Position numbers and translations under genes: made by a program
DNA from: Hymenobacter yonginensis
Lineage (GTDB): Bacteria > Bacteroidota > Bacteroidia > Cytophagales > Hymenobacteraceae
DNA: 64,000 nt
Direction of reading: 5' to 3'
Assembly (NCBI RefSeq): GCF_027625995.1
Contig: NZ_CP115396.1
Span: 3,472,001 to 3,536,000, forward strand
The notes under the pieces: generated by a model
The model's input: only the letters and a program-made list of their open reading frames with translations
Databases searched by the model: none
What the model was told of the DNA's origin: nothing
Part shown: positions 18,017-26,191 of the stretch, piece after piece
Layout: each line of letters starts with the position of its first letter
Position numbering within the stretch: the stretch's first letter is position 1

Positions 18017-18151
18017 AGACCTAACAAAACAACAGTGGAACAATGCAGGCCCAACACGCGGCACTTCTAAAAAAGTGCCTTCACCGGCCAACCGGCCCGG
18101 CTGCGCATAAAGGGTCATCAATATAGCCAGAAACTGTGGGTTTGCCTTATG

Positions 18152-18391
18152 CTACCGGCCGGGGCGGCCCGGCTCCGGGAGGCGCGCCAGCAGCACGTCG
18201 AACGTGAGCCCGAAGTCGGCGCTGAGCAGGGCGCCGCGGCCGGTGGGCTCGGCCAGTATAGCCAGCAGCAGATGCTCGGGTCCGATGTAGTCGTTGTACA
18301 GGCGCAGCGCTTCTTCGCGGCTGCGCCGGATAACGTGCTTCAGGCTATCTGAAAACGGCAGCTCACGCTGGCTCTTCCACCACGAAAACAT
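18152..18391 (-). CDS. Solo Clp N-terminal (Clp_N) domain protein
   Basis: 79 residues from the ATG at 18391; a TTG at 18442 would overlap the divergent promoter region and is less likely. FSDSLKHVIRRSREEALRLY and IGPEHLLLAIL match the first half of the ClpA/ClpC N-domain, including the signature EALRL..YIGPEHLLL. There is no AAA+ module and no clp gene nearby. In ClpC this domain receives adaptors and substrates, so a free copy might act as an adaptor or decoy (inference). The C-terminus is Pro/Gly/Arg-rich and probably disordered. Confidence 0.7.
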   Translation of the reverse strand: MFSWWKSQRELPFSDSLKHVIRRSREEALRLYNDYIGPEHLLLAILAEPTGRGALLSADFGLTFDVLLARLPEPGRPGR

Positions 18392-18497
18392 AGATTCGGT
18401 AAGGTTTTTGAACGAATAGCCGGCTCCTGCCAGCCTGGCCAAGATACCGCGCTGCGGCCGGCCTGTAGTTATGTACCAGCCCGCTTTTCCTGTTTCT

Positions 18498-19211
18498 ATG
18501 CCTCGTTTCTACAAGCCGCTGCTGCTGGCAGCTACTCTCCTGCTGGCCGCCGGCTGTGCGCGCCACACGTTCAGGGACACCATGGTGGAGGCGCCCGCCC
18601 TCACCACGCACCGCACGGTGGCCATCATGCCGTTTGAAGTGGCGCTGGACCGCCTGCGCCTGCGCGACATCCGTTACGCCGGCCCCACCCCCGACCTGAG
18701 CGAGGCCGGCCTGCGCCGCGTGCAGCAGGAGTGGACCGCCGCCCAGCAGCGCGACGCCCGCCAGCTGGGCTATCAGCTGCAGCGGCTGGTGCTGGCGCAG
18801 CTCGTGGCCCAGCAGCCGGCCCGCGGCTACACGGTGGCGTTTCAGGATGTGCAGGAAACCAACCGGCGCCTGCTGGCGGCGGGCATCAGCTACGAGAATC
18901 TGCCCGAGCACAGCATGGAAGAGCTGCGCCAGGTGCTGGGAGTCGACGCCCTGCTTTCGGGCCAGACGCTGCTCTACCAACCCCTGCCCAACGGCCTGAA
19001 CCTGGCCGCCCGCGTGCTGCTGCCCAGTGAGCTGCCCATCGCCATACCCTCCAACTCGGCCACCACCAACCTGATGTTGCACGACTGCCACAGCGGCCAC
19101 CTGCTATGGCGCTTCGACTATGCCCGCGCCGGCAGCTCCTCACTCAAGCCCGAGCGCCTCAGCAAAGACCTGGTGCATGCCGTGGCGCCCAGCCTGCCCT
19201 ACCGCCGGTAA
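18498..19211 (+). CDS. Lipoprotein of unknown function
   Basis: 237 residues from the ATG at 18498, giving a signal peptide with lipobox (LLLAATLLLAAGC, lipidated Cys about residue 19). The mature part begins with a strand-rich HRTVAIMPFEVALDR, as in lipoproteins whose domain resembles the CsgG/TolB N-terminal fold. It continues with helical segments (QLGYQLQRLVLAQLVAQQ) and an Ala/Leu-rich segment with LGVDALLSGQTLLY. This arrangement resembles GNA1162/CsgG-like lipoproteins, but I do not claim the family. It lies head to head with the solo Clp_N gene and probably shares a promoter region with it. Confidence 0.7.
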   Translation: MPRFYKPLLLAATLLLAAGCARHTFRDTMVEAPALTTHRTVAIMPFEVALDRLRLRDIRYAGPTPDLSEAGLRRVQQEWTAAQQRDARQLGYQLQRLVLAQLVAQQPARGYTVAFQDVQETNRRLLAAGISYENLPEHSMEELRQVLGVDALLSGQTLLYQPLPNGLNLAARVLLPSELPIAIPSNSATTNLMLHDCHSGHLLWRFDYARAGSSSLKPERLSKDLVHAVAPSLPYRR

Positions 19212-19216
19212 GCACG

Positions 19217-19480
19217 CTAGGCGTCCCAGTCGTCGAGGCCTTCCTGCTGGGCGCCCAGGCAGATTTCGTCGAAGAGCATTTCTATCTGATAGGGGTCGGT
19301 ATTGGGGTTGAGCACCCAGTTGCTGAGGGCGTGGCAGTACACTTTCAGCATTTCCGGCCGGCCAATCTTTTCCACTACGTCCTTATGAAAGGCGCGCATC
19401 CGGGCGGCCATTTCCTCGCGCACTCTGGGGTTGTCCGGCATACTTCCGGCCGGAAAATGCGTATCATCTGAATTTGTCAT
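19217..19480 (-). CDS. Small conserved-looking protein of unknown function
   Basis: 87 residues, acidic and mostly helical (VREEMAARMRAFHKDVVEKI, then MLKVYCHALSNWVLNPNTDP), ending in an acidic QQEGLDDWDA. The ATG at 19480 is preceded by an AT-rich stretch that could hold a promoter. I recognise no domain. Codon use matches its neighbours, and the frame has a defined start and stop with normal amino-acid composition, so I take it as real. It is convergent with the lipoprotein gene, with a 5-bp gap. Confidence 0.6.
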   Translation of the reverse strand: MTNSDDTHFPAGSMPDNPRVREEMAARMRAFHKDVVEKIGRPEMLKVYCHALSNWVLNPNTDPYQIEMLFDEICLGAQQEGLDDWDA

Positions 19481-19768
19481 AATCCACTATTTATTTAAAC
19501 AAAATGATGTTACGATGTTCCGGGTAAAGGGTTTTTGCGCGGGTTGCTGAGCGGGCTGGTACCAGCACCCAGCCGGCCAGCCGGGCCGCCGAAAACCTTC
19601 CCGGCCCTGCCAGGATATAAGGGGGCCGGGCGCCGGCTGCACCTCCTGTGCGCCAAGGGAACGGCAGAGGCTGGCGGCACTGTTCAGCCAATGGCCGGTC
19701 AGTCCGGCCGGCTGCTTTCTGCGTATATTCATTTTCCTGCTTGTTTCCCCGTTCTCCTCTGTTCCGTT

Positions 19769-20452
19769 ATGTTGTCATTTCTGAAGAAAAACCCCTACCT
19801 GCTGGCCCTGCTGCTGCTCACGATGGCCTGCTCCCAGCAGCGCCCCGCCGACGCCCAGACCCTGAGCCGCTCCACTGCCGGCGGCTTGCCCACGGCTGCA
19901 CAGGCGAAGGGCCTGGCCGTAGCCACCTTTGCGGGCGGCTGCTTCTGGTGCACCGAAGAAGTATTTGAGGAGCTGAAAGGCGTGCAGTACGTGGTGTCGG
20001 GCTACGCAGGTGGCAAAGAGGCCAACCCCACCTACGAGCAGGTAGGCAGCGGCCGCACCGGCCACGCCGAGAGCTTCCAGGTGTATTACAACCCCAGCCA
20101 GATCAGCTACCAGCAGCTGCTCGACGTGTTTTTCCTGGCCGGCCACGACCCGACTACCCTCAACCGCCAGGGTCCTGATGCCGGCGCGCAGTACCGCTCG
20201 GTGGCCTTCTACCGCACCGCGCAGGAAAAGCAGCTTATTGAGGCCACCATCAAGCGCGTGAATGCCTCGAAGCACTATCCCAACCCCATCGTGACGCAGG
20301 TTACGGCCTTCACTAAGTTCTGGCCCGCCGAAGACTACCATCAGGGTTACTTTCGCCTGCACGGCGACAACCCGTACGTGCAGTCGGTATCGGTGCCCAA
20401 AGTGCAGAAGTTCCGCAAGGCCTTCCCGCAGCTGTTGAAGAATCCGTTATAG
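19769..20452 (+). CDS. msrA: Peptide-methionine (S)-S-oxide reductase, lipoprotein form
   Basis: 227 residues from the ATG at 19769; the longer frame upstream lacks features. MsrA reduces methionine-S-sulfoxide. The catalytic motif GGCFWCTEEVFEEL is intact, and SGYAGG, NPTYEQVGSGRTGHAE and FLAGHDPTTLNRQGPDAGAQYRS (substrate and turn motifs) follow. The N-terminus carries a signal with a lipobox (LLLLTMAC), so the enzyme is probably anchored in the periplasm or outer membrane and repairs envelope proteins. No msrB domain is fused or adjacent. Confidence 0.95.
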   Translation: MLSFLKKNPYLLALLLLTMACSQQRPADAQTLSRSTAGGLPTAAQAKGLAVATFAGGCFWCTEEVFEELKGVQYVVSGYAGGKEANPTYEQVGSGRTGHAESFQVYYNPSQISYQQLLDVFFLAGHDPTTLNRQGPDAGAQYRSVAFYRTAQEKQLIEATIKRVNASKHYPNPIVTQVTAFTKFWPAEDYHQGYFRLHGDNPYVQSVSVPKVQKFRKAFPQLLKNPL

Positions 20453-20569
20453 TCTCATTGCCTGCCTGAATAGGCCTGCCGCAGCGGCCGTATACAGCGT
20501 ATGCGGCCGCTGTTGGCTTCCGGGCCTCTGCTTGGCAATAGATGAATGGCTATATTCTATTAGTGACTG

Positions 20570-20576
20570 TATCTTG
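20570..20576 (+). promoter_or_regulatory. Putative -7 promoter box (TATCTTG) for the PAS protein gene
   Basis: A TATCTTG match to the Bacteroidota TAnnTTTG-type box. It lies downstream of the first in-frame ATG (20542) and 34 bp before the second (20611), which favours translation from 20611. No clear -33 TTTG element is seen. Confidence 0.4.
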
Positions 20577-20610
20577 CGCCTTCGCTCCGCTTGCTCTCCC
20601 TTCCACACCT

Positions 20611-21417
20611 ATGCTTTGGTCTGATACCACCGAAACCGCCGCCGCCCGCACGCTGATGCGGGATTTGCAGCCAGTGCCCATGCTGGATGCGCTGCCGCAC
20701 CTGGCGTGGCTCTCCACGCCCGATGGCACCGTTATCCATTGCAACCGGCGGTGGCACAGTTACACCGGTGCCCCGGCCGATGCCCTGGCCGATGGCGGCT
20801 TCGTGGACTACCTGCACCCCGACGACCGGGCCGAAGCCGCCGATGCGCAGCTGCGCCACCTGCCCAACCGCAAAACCATGGAGCTGCACCTGCGCTGGCG
20901 GGGCCACGACGGCCGCTACCGCTGGTACCTCGACCGGGTGGTGCCGCTGTACGGGCACGATGCCAAGCTGCTGGGCTGGCTGGGCACTTCCACCGACATC
21001 GACGAGCAGAAACGCGCCGAAATTCAGGAGCGCCGCGGCCGGGAGCTGTTTGAGCTGATGGCCCGCGCCACCAACGACCTGATGTGGGACTGGGACATGA
21101 CCTCGGGGCGTATGTGGTACAGCGAGGCCTTCTGGCAGCTGGTGGGCTACCCACCCCGCCCCGACACCGAAACGGTGGCCTTCTGGCTGAGCCTGATTCA
21201 TCCGGACGACCTGGAGCGGGTGCAGAACGGCGTGCAAGACGACCTGACCACCAGCGCCAAGCTGCTGGAATCGGAGTTTCGCCTGCGCCGCTCCGACGGC
21301 CACTACCTCACCATCCAGGACCGCGCCTGCGTGATTCATGATGCGGCCGGCCTGCCGGTGCGGATGGTAGGCGCCATGCGCGACGTGACCGAAGAAGCCG
21401 CACTGCGCGAACAGTAG
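20611..21417 (+). CDS. PAS-domain sensor protein without an output domain
   Basis: 268 residues from the ATG at 20611 (an ATG at 20542 is possible). It has two PAS domains, at about residues 20-135 (LPHLAWLSTPDGTVIHCNRR, DYLHPDDR, RWRGHDGRYRWYLDR, GWLGTSTDIDEQK) and 145-265 (DLMWDWDMTSGRMWYSEAFW, LIHPDDLERV, FRLRRSDGHYL, VGAMRDVTEEAALREQ). The frame stops just after the second PAS, where a histidine kinase core would normally begin, and no such core is found downstream. It may be a stand-alone sensor acting on a kinase elsewhere, or a truncated kinase. The sequence resembles the PAS domains of the histidine kinase at 5141-6958. Confidence 0.8.
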   Translation: MLWSDTTETAAARTLMRDLQPVPMLDALPHLAWLSTPDGTVIHCNRRWHSYTGAPADALADGGFVDYLHPDDRAEAADAQLRHLPNRKTMELHLRWRGHDGRYRWYLDRVVPLYGHDAKLLGWLGTSTDIDEQKRAEIQERRGRELFELMARATNDLMWDWDMTSGRMWYSEAFWQLVGYPPRPDTETVAFWLSLIHPDDLERVQNGVQDDLTTSAKLLESEFRLRRSDGHYLTIQDRACVIHDAAGLPVRMVGAMRDVTEEAALREQ

Positions 21418-21494
21418 CCCCCTTAACCGGCACCCTGGTGCAGAATGGCGGGCGCTCCGTATTTTCGGGCTCATCCTGAAGGTTTCCGCTGCCC

Positions 21495-22655
21495 ATGCCG
21501 TTTCCCGCTCCTGCTTCCAAGCTGCCCGACATCGGGACCAGCATCTTCTCTGTCATGACGCAACTGGCCCAGGAGTGCGGGGCCATCAATCTGGCGCAGG
21601 GCTTCCCCGACTATGACCCGCCGCTCCCGCTGCAGCAGGCACTGGCCCGCCACGCCACCACGGCCAGCCACCACCAGTACGCGCCCATGCCGGGGCTGCC
21701 GCGCCTGCGCGAGGCCATTGCCCGCAAAACCACCCGCGTCTACGGCATTGCTGCTCCCGACCCGGCCACCGAAATCACCGTTACCTGTGGCGCTACGGAG
21801 GCGCTGTACGCGGTGCTGGCGGCCGTAGTGCATCCCGGCGACGAAGTGCTGGTGCTGGAACCGGCCTACGACCTCTACGGCCCGGCTATCCGGCTGCAGG
21901 GCGGCGTGCCGGTGTACGTGCCCCTGCCAGCCCCCTACTTTCGCCCCGACTGGGACCAGGTGCGGGCGGCCTTCTCGCCCCGCACCCGGCTGATTATGCT
22001 CAACTCGCCCCACAATCCCAGCGGGGCCGTGCTGACGACCACCGACCTCGATACGCTGGCAACTCTGCTGCGCGACACTTCCACTATGCTGCTCAGCGAC
22101 GAGGTGTATGAGCACATGGTGTTCGACGGGGAGCCGCACCGGAGCGCCCTGCAGCACCCCGAGCTGCGGGAACGGGCCTTTGTGCTGTCGTCGTTTGGCA
22201 AAACCTACCATGCCACGGGCTGGAAAATGGGCTACTGCATCGCGCCGCCGGCCCTTACGGCCGAAGTGCGCCGGGTGCACCAGTTTCTCACGTTTGCCGT
22301 GAGCACGCCCACCCAGCACGCCCTGGCCGACGCCCTGGAAACCGACCACCTTCACGACCAGCAGCTGCCCGCTTTCTACCAGCACAAGCGCGACCTGTTC
22401 CGGGAATTGCTGGCCGATTCGAACTTCGAGCTGCTGCCCGTGCCCGGCGGCTACTTCCAGCTGGCGCGCTACTCGCGTATTTCCGCGCTGCCTGATGTGG
22501 AGTTTGCCCGGCACCTCACCCGGGAGGCCGGGGTGGCCGTGGTACCGGTATCGGCCTTCTACCATAACGGCCACGATGCCGGCCTGATTCGCTTCTGCTT
22601 CGCCAAACAGGAGGCTACGCTGCGGGCGGCCGCCGAACGGCTGCGGGCGTTGTAG
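21495..22655 (+). CDS. Class I/II aminotransferase, methionine aminotransferase type
   Basis: 386 residues. A fold-type I PLP enzyme of the YbdL/glutamine transaminase K group: PDIGTSIFSVMTQLA at the N-terminus, NLAQGFPDYDPP substrate loop, YAPMPGLPRLREAI, NSPHNPSGAVL and the PLP lysine in SSFGKTYHATGWKMGY (Lys236). The family transaminates methionine, glutamine or kynurenine, regenerating methionine from 4-methylthio-2-oxobutanoate. The next gene encodes an omega-amidase-type nitrilase, the usual metabolic partner. ATG at 21495; the gene ends in a strong terminator, so the two are adjacent but probably separate transcription units. Confidence 0.88.
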   Translation: MPFPAPASKLPDIGTSIFSVMTQLAQECGAINLAQGFPDYDPPLPLQQALARHATTASHHQYAPMPGLPRLREAIARKTTRVYGIAAPDPATEITVTCGATEALYAVLAAVVHPGDEVLVLEPAYDLYGPAIRLQGGVPVYVPLPAPYFRPDWDQVRAAFSPRTRLIMLNSPHNPSGAVLTTTDLDTLATLLRDTSTMLLSDEVYEHMVFDGEPHRSALQHPELRERAFVLSSFGKTYHATGWKMGYCIAPPALTAEVRRVHQFLTFAVSTPTQHALADALETDHLHDQQLPAFYQHKRDLFRELLADSNFELLPVPGGYFQLARYSRISALPDVEFARHLTREAGVAVVPVSAFYHNGHDAGLIRFCFAKQEATLRAAAERLRAL

Positions 22656-22686
22656 GCAGAGAAGTTTGCCTGATTTTTACTCTACT

Positions 22687-22718
22687 GCCCCTGCTGCAAT
22701 CTGCCGCAGGGGCTTTTT
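22687..22718 (+). terminator. Rho-independent terminator after the aminotransferase gene
   Basis: GCCCCTGC pairs with GCAGGGGC across an 11-nt loop and is followed by five T. Confidence 0.8.
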
Positions 22719-22884
22719 CGTATGTAGCCGAGTACCATCTTCTTGCGCACAGGCTGGATATTGGGTAAAGCAAAAACATTATTATATATTTCATATTATT
22801 TAATTTCAGCCTGAGCCACTGGTATGCACTTGCCGGCCGCCCCGCCGCTTTGCGTTCTACTACACACCCATTGCACCGCTCCCT

Positions 22885-23694
22885 ATGCCCGACCTAACCG
22901 TTTCCTTTATCCAAACTTCGCTGCAATGGCACGATCCGGCCGCTAACTGGAAAGAGCTGCAACGGCACATCGACGAAATTTCGGTGGCTACCGACCTGAT
23001 TGTGCTGCCGGAAATGTTCACGACCGGCTTCAGCATGGATGCCAAGCATCTGGCCGAAACAATGGACGGCCCCACGGTGGTCTGGATGCGACGGCTGGCC
23101 GCCGCCCGCAACGCCGTGATTACCGGCAGTATTATTATCCGCGACGAGGCCAACCAGTACTACAACCGCCTGCTGTGGGTACGCCCCGACGGCAGCCTGA
23201 GCTACTACAACAAGCGCCATCTGTTCTCGATGGCCGGCGAACACACGGTATACACTTCCGGCAATGAGCGTCTGATAGAGGAATGGCGCGGCTGGCGCAT
23301 CTGCCCGCTGGTATGCTACGACCTGCGCTTCCCGGTATGGAGCCGCAACCCCATGCACGAGCCCTACGACCTGTTGCTGTACGTAGCCAACTGGCCCGCC
23401 TCGCGCCGCACCGCCTGGATGACGCTGTTGCGGGCCCGCGCCATGGAAAACCTGGCCTATACTATGGGCGTGAACTGCGTGGGCATTGATGGCAACAGCC
23501 TGGCCTACGCCGGCGACTCGGCGCTGCTGGACATGCGGGGCGAATATCTGGTGGAAGTCGGCAACCAGGAAACCGGCATCACCCGCACGCTGCGCCGCGC
23601 CGATCTGGAGGCTTTCCGGGAGCGTTTCCCTGCCCTGCAGGACGCCGACCCCTTCGAGCTGCTCCAGCCGTCAACTGAGATAGAGCAGCGTTAG
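22885..23694 (+). CDS. Omega-amidase, nitrilase superfamily (YafV/Nit2 type)
   Basis: 269 residues with the full nitrilase catalytic set: Glu43 (VLPEMFTTGF), Lys110 (YYNKRHLF) and Cys144 (LVCYDLRFPVWSRN). The YNKRHLF and CYDLRFPVWSRN signatures match the YafV/Nit2 omega-amidases. These hydrolyse 2-oxoglutaramate or 2-oxosuccinamate left by glutamine transamination, pulling the aminotransferase reaction forward. Together with the preceding aminotransferase it would complete methionine regeneration at the expense of glutamine (inference from known pairing). The upstream 165 bp contains an AT-rich stretch (22775-22810) that may be its promoter. Convergent with the next gene. Confidence 0.9.
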   Translation: MPDLTVSFIQTSLQWHDPAANWKELQRHIDEISVATDLIVLPEMFTTGFSMDAKHLAETMDGPTVVWMRRLAAARNAVITGSIIIRDEANQYYNRLLWVRPDGSLSYYNKRHLFSMAGEHTVYTSGNERLIEEWRGWRICPLVCYDLRFPVWSRNPMHEPYDLLLYVANWPASRRTAWMTLLRARAMENLAYTMGVNCVGIDGNSLAYAGDSALLDMRGEYLVEVGNQETGITRTLRRADLEAFRERFPALQDADPFELLQPSTEIEQR

Positions 23695-23732
23695 GGCAGC
23701 ACTTTCGTCAAACTGCACCCGTACCCAAGCAT

Positions 23733-23775
23733 AAAGCCCTCCGGCAGCAGAGTTACTCTGGCGCCGGAGGGCTTT
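23733..23775. terminator. Bidirectional terminator between convergent genes
   Basis: A perfect 12-bp stem (AAAGCCCTCCGG and its complement) with T-runs on both strands. It resembles the hairpin at 27554-27602 in both stem and loop. Confidence 0.85.
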
Positions 23776-23835
23776 GTGCCTGGGTATGGGTGATGAGAAG
23801 CAGGTGTGCGTCGTTCCCACGACACCTTACCCAAG

Positions 23836-26133
23836 CTATTCGCTTACAACCAGCCGCTGCACGCCCAGCTGGCCATCCGGCGTCTCACAGCGCACTACGT
23901 ACACGCCGACGGCCAGCCCGCGCAAATCCAGCTGGTGGCGGCGGCTGGGCACGGCCACGGTGCGCACGGTGCGGCCGGTGAGGTCGAGTAGCGTGAGGCG
24001 GGCCGGGCGGGCGGTTTCAACGGTTGTGGCGGCGGCGGCCGGATTGGGGTACACGCTCAGCGGCAGAGTCTGCGCGGCGGCGGGCCGGGTGCTCAGCACC
24101 CGGTTGCGGGTGCCCGCCGCCAGCACGCCCCCGGCCTCCGTCCCGATAAACAGCTCGGGACTGCCATCTGCATTCACATCAGCGGCGGCTAGGGCGAAGT
24201 GGTTGGGCGTATGTGCGCCGAGGTAGCCATCGTCGTAGCGGCCCAGGGCGGCGTTGTAGAACAGGCTGGACCGGTCAATGAAAATGCCGGATTGGGCCCG
24301 CAGGTTGGCAAACAGCCGAACCTGGCCGCTGGCGTCCACGGTCAGCAGGTCGGGCGTCCCGTCGCCGTCGAAGTCGGCCACCACTGGCGAGAGATTGGCA
24401 GGGCGCGCGCCCGTGGCGGTGCGCAGCTGGCCGAAGTCGGCATTGGCCAGCACGAAAGCCGTTTCGGGCGTGGCGCTGCCGCTGTTGCGGTAGTAACGCA
24501 GGGCCTGGCCGGGCATATCGGAGCGGGTGGAATTGGTGGCGTAGAGCAGATCGAGGAATCCGTCGTTGTCTACGTCGAAGAAGGTGGCGTTGTCATCGAG
24601 GGCGTTGGGCAGGTTGCTGATCAGGCGCAGGTCGTTGGTATTGAAGCTGGCGGGCTGGCCGGCCAGGGCGCGGTTAGGGTAGTAGCCTACAAACCCCCGG
24701 CGCCCCACGGCCGTGTAGCCGGCGCACACCAGGTCGGGCGCGCCGTCGCGGTTGAGGTCAGCCACCGTGGGCCGCAACGCCCCAAACTTACGGGCCGATA
24801 AGCCCAGGAAATCCTCCGTGATGAGCTGATAGACGGGCCGGGCCGCAGTGCCAGTATTGCGGTAGTGCGCCACCGAGGCCACCAGCGGGCTGGCCGGTGT
24901 CAGGCGCTTCACTCCGGCCACCAGCAGATCCAGCCGGCCGTCGGCGTCCACGTCCAGGAAAGCGGGCGCGGCCTGCGAGCTAGCTTCCAGCATATCCTGC
25001 TGCAGAAAGCCGGTCTGGCGCGGCTGCAGGTTGTAGGCCGGGCCAGTGCCGATGTTCTCATAAAGCAACACCGTGCGGCGCGTGTCCACACTGTCGAGGT
25101 TGTCGAACAGATTGGGCGCGGCCAGCAGATCGGGACGGCCATCGAAGGTCAGGTCTACCACGTAGCCGGCCGGGAAAAACGGAATCCGGATAGGGGCGGC
25201 GGTAGTGGGGAAGTTGGCGTTGGCTGCCGTCATCCGGGCAAGCTGGGGCGTGCCCTCGTTCAGGGTGGAAACCAGCTCGGGGCAGTAGTCGCGGCCCATC
25301 AAGGCATCCTGGTCGCCGTCGCCATCCAGGTCGAGAACCGTGAAGCTGCTGCTGGACGAATGCTGCGGCCGGGCCTCGCGGCATAGCACCGGCGTGGCAC
25401 TGAACACATACGAGCCACACTCGCCAAGGCAGTTGCGAATGTTGCCCCAGGCATCCGTCGCCTGCCGGAACGCCAGCCCTCCGCAGGCATCGGTGGCCGT
25501 GTTCTGGTAGTGATACACCGAACGGTTGGTATCCCAGTCCACCACCAGAATATCGAGGCGGCCGTCGCCGTCCACATCGGCAATGGCGGGCATGTTGGTG
25601 CCGGTGTTGATGTTGACCGTGATGCTGCTGCCCGGTAGCGCGGCCCGGATCTGGGGCGTCACGAGTTGAAACGACGGCAGCCCGGCGGCGCCGGCCACGT
25701 TGCGGAACACGCGGATGTCGGCGCCGTTTTCGGCGGAGGTGAACAAGTCGGGGCGGCCGTCGCAGTCGTAGTCGCGCAGCAGAGCCCAGTTGAGCAGGCC
25801 GGCCGGAAACAGCGTCGCCAGCTCGGGCGCGTACTGCCAGCGGCGGGAGCCACCGGGCGCGGCGGCGTTGCGGTAGGTGAGCACCCGGCGCGTGCGGCGG
25901 TCGAAGATGAACAAATCCTGCCGGCCGTCGGCGTCGAGGTCGATGCCCGAAAACTGAGGCGAGTCGAGGCCACCGGCCCAAGCGTTGCGGAGCGTGTCGG
26001 CGCCCTGCACTACCTTTGCCACCTCCCGAAACTCAAAGCCAAAAGCCGTATTTTGCGCAGTTGCCCGGGTAGCCGAACCGGCCCAGCCAAAGCTCGTCAG
26101 CACCGCAGTAGCGAGAATAAACCGTCGAAACAT
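23836..26133 (-). CDS. FG-GAP/VCBS repeat protein with T9SS sorting domain
   Basis: 765 residues from the ATG at 26133, chosen because it opens a signal peptide (MFRRFILATAVLTSFGWAG). The body holds at least six VCBS/FG-GAP-type repeats with calcium-binding-like DxDxDGxxD loops: DLDADGRQDLFIFD, DYDCDGRPDLFT, DVDGDGRLDILVVDWD, DVDADGRLDLLVAG, DLNRDGAPDLVCAG, DFDGDGTPDLLTVD. They probably form a beta-propeller. The C-terminus is a T9SS type A sorting domain (LSVYPNPAAAATTVE to VQRLVVSE). It is therefore exported across the outer membrane and attached or released. Ligand unknown. Divergent from murF with a 58-bp gap. Confidence 0.9.
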   Translation of the reverse strand: MFRRFILATAVLTSFGWAGSATRATAQNTAFGFEFREVAKVVQGADTLRNAWAGGLDSPQFSGIDLDADGRQDLFIFDRRTRRVLTYRNAAAPGGSRRWQYAPELATLFPAGLLNWALLRDYDCDGRPDLFTSAENGADIRVFRNVAGAAGLPSFQLVTPQIRAALPGSSITVNINTGTNMPAIADVDGDGRLDILVVDWDTNRSVYHYQNTATDACGGLAFRQATDAWGNIRNCLGECGSYVFSATPVLCREARPQHSSSSSFTVLDLDGDGDQDALMGRDYCPELVSTLNEGTPQLARMTAANANFPTTAAPIRIPFFPAGYVVDLTFDGRPDLLAAPNLFDNLDSVDTRRTVLLYENIGTGPAYNLQPRQTGFLQQDMLEASSQAAPAFLDVDADGRLDLLVAGVKRLTPASPLVASVAHYRNTGTAARPVYQLITEDFLGLSARKFGALRPTVADLNRDGAPDLVCAGYTAVGRRGFVGYYPNRALAGQPASFNTNDLRLISNLPNALDDNATFFDVDNDGFLDLLYATNSTRSDMPGQALRYYRNSGSATPETAFVLANADFGQLRTATGARPANLSPVVADFDGDGTPDLLTVDASGQVRLFANLRAQSGIFIDRSSLFYNAALGRYDDGYLGAHTPNHFALAAADVNADGSPELFIGTEAGGVLAAGTRNRVLSTRPAAAQTLPLSVYPNPAAAATTVETARPARLTLLDLTGRTVRTVAVPSRRHQLDLRGLAVGVYVVRCETPDGQLGVQRLVVSE

Positions 26134-26191
26134 AGAAATACCTTTTTTCTTGTAAGACACGAAAAGCAAGCTCCAAGTTACCACAAACCCC

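Noticed and set aside
18391-18442. TTG start giving 17 more residues for the Clp_N protein
   Set aside because: Needs a rare start codon and crowds the divergent promoter; the ATG at 18391 directly precedes the domain.
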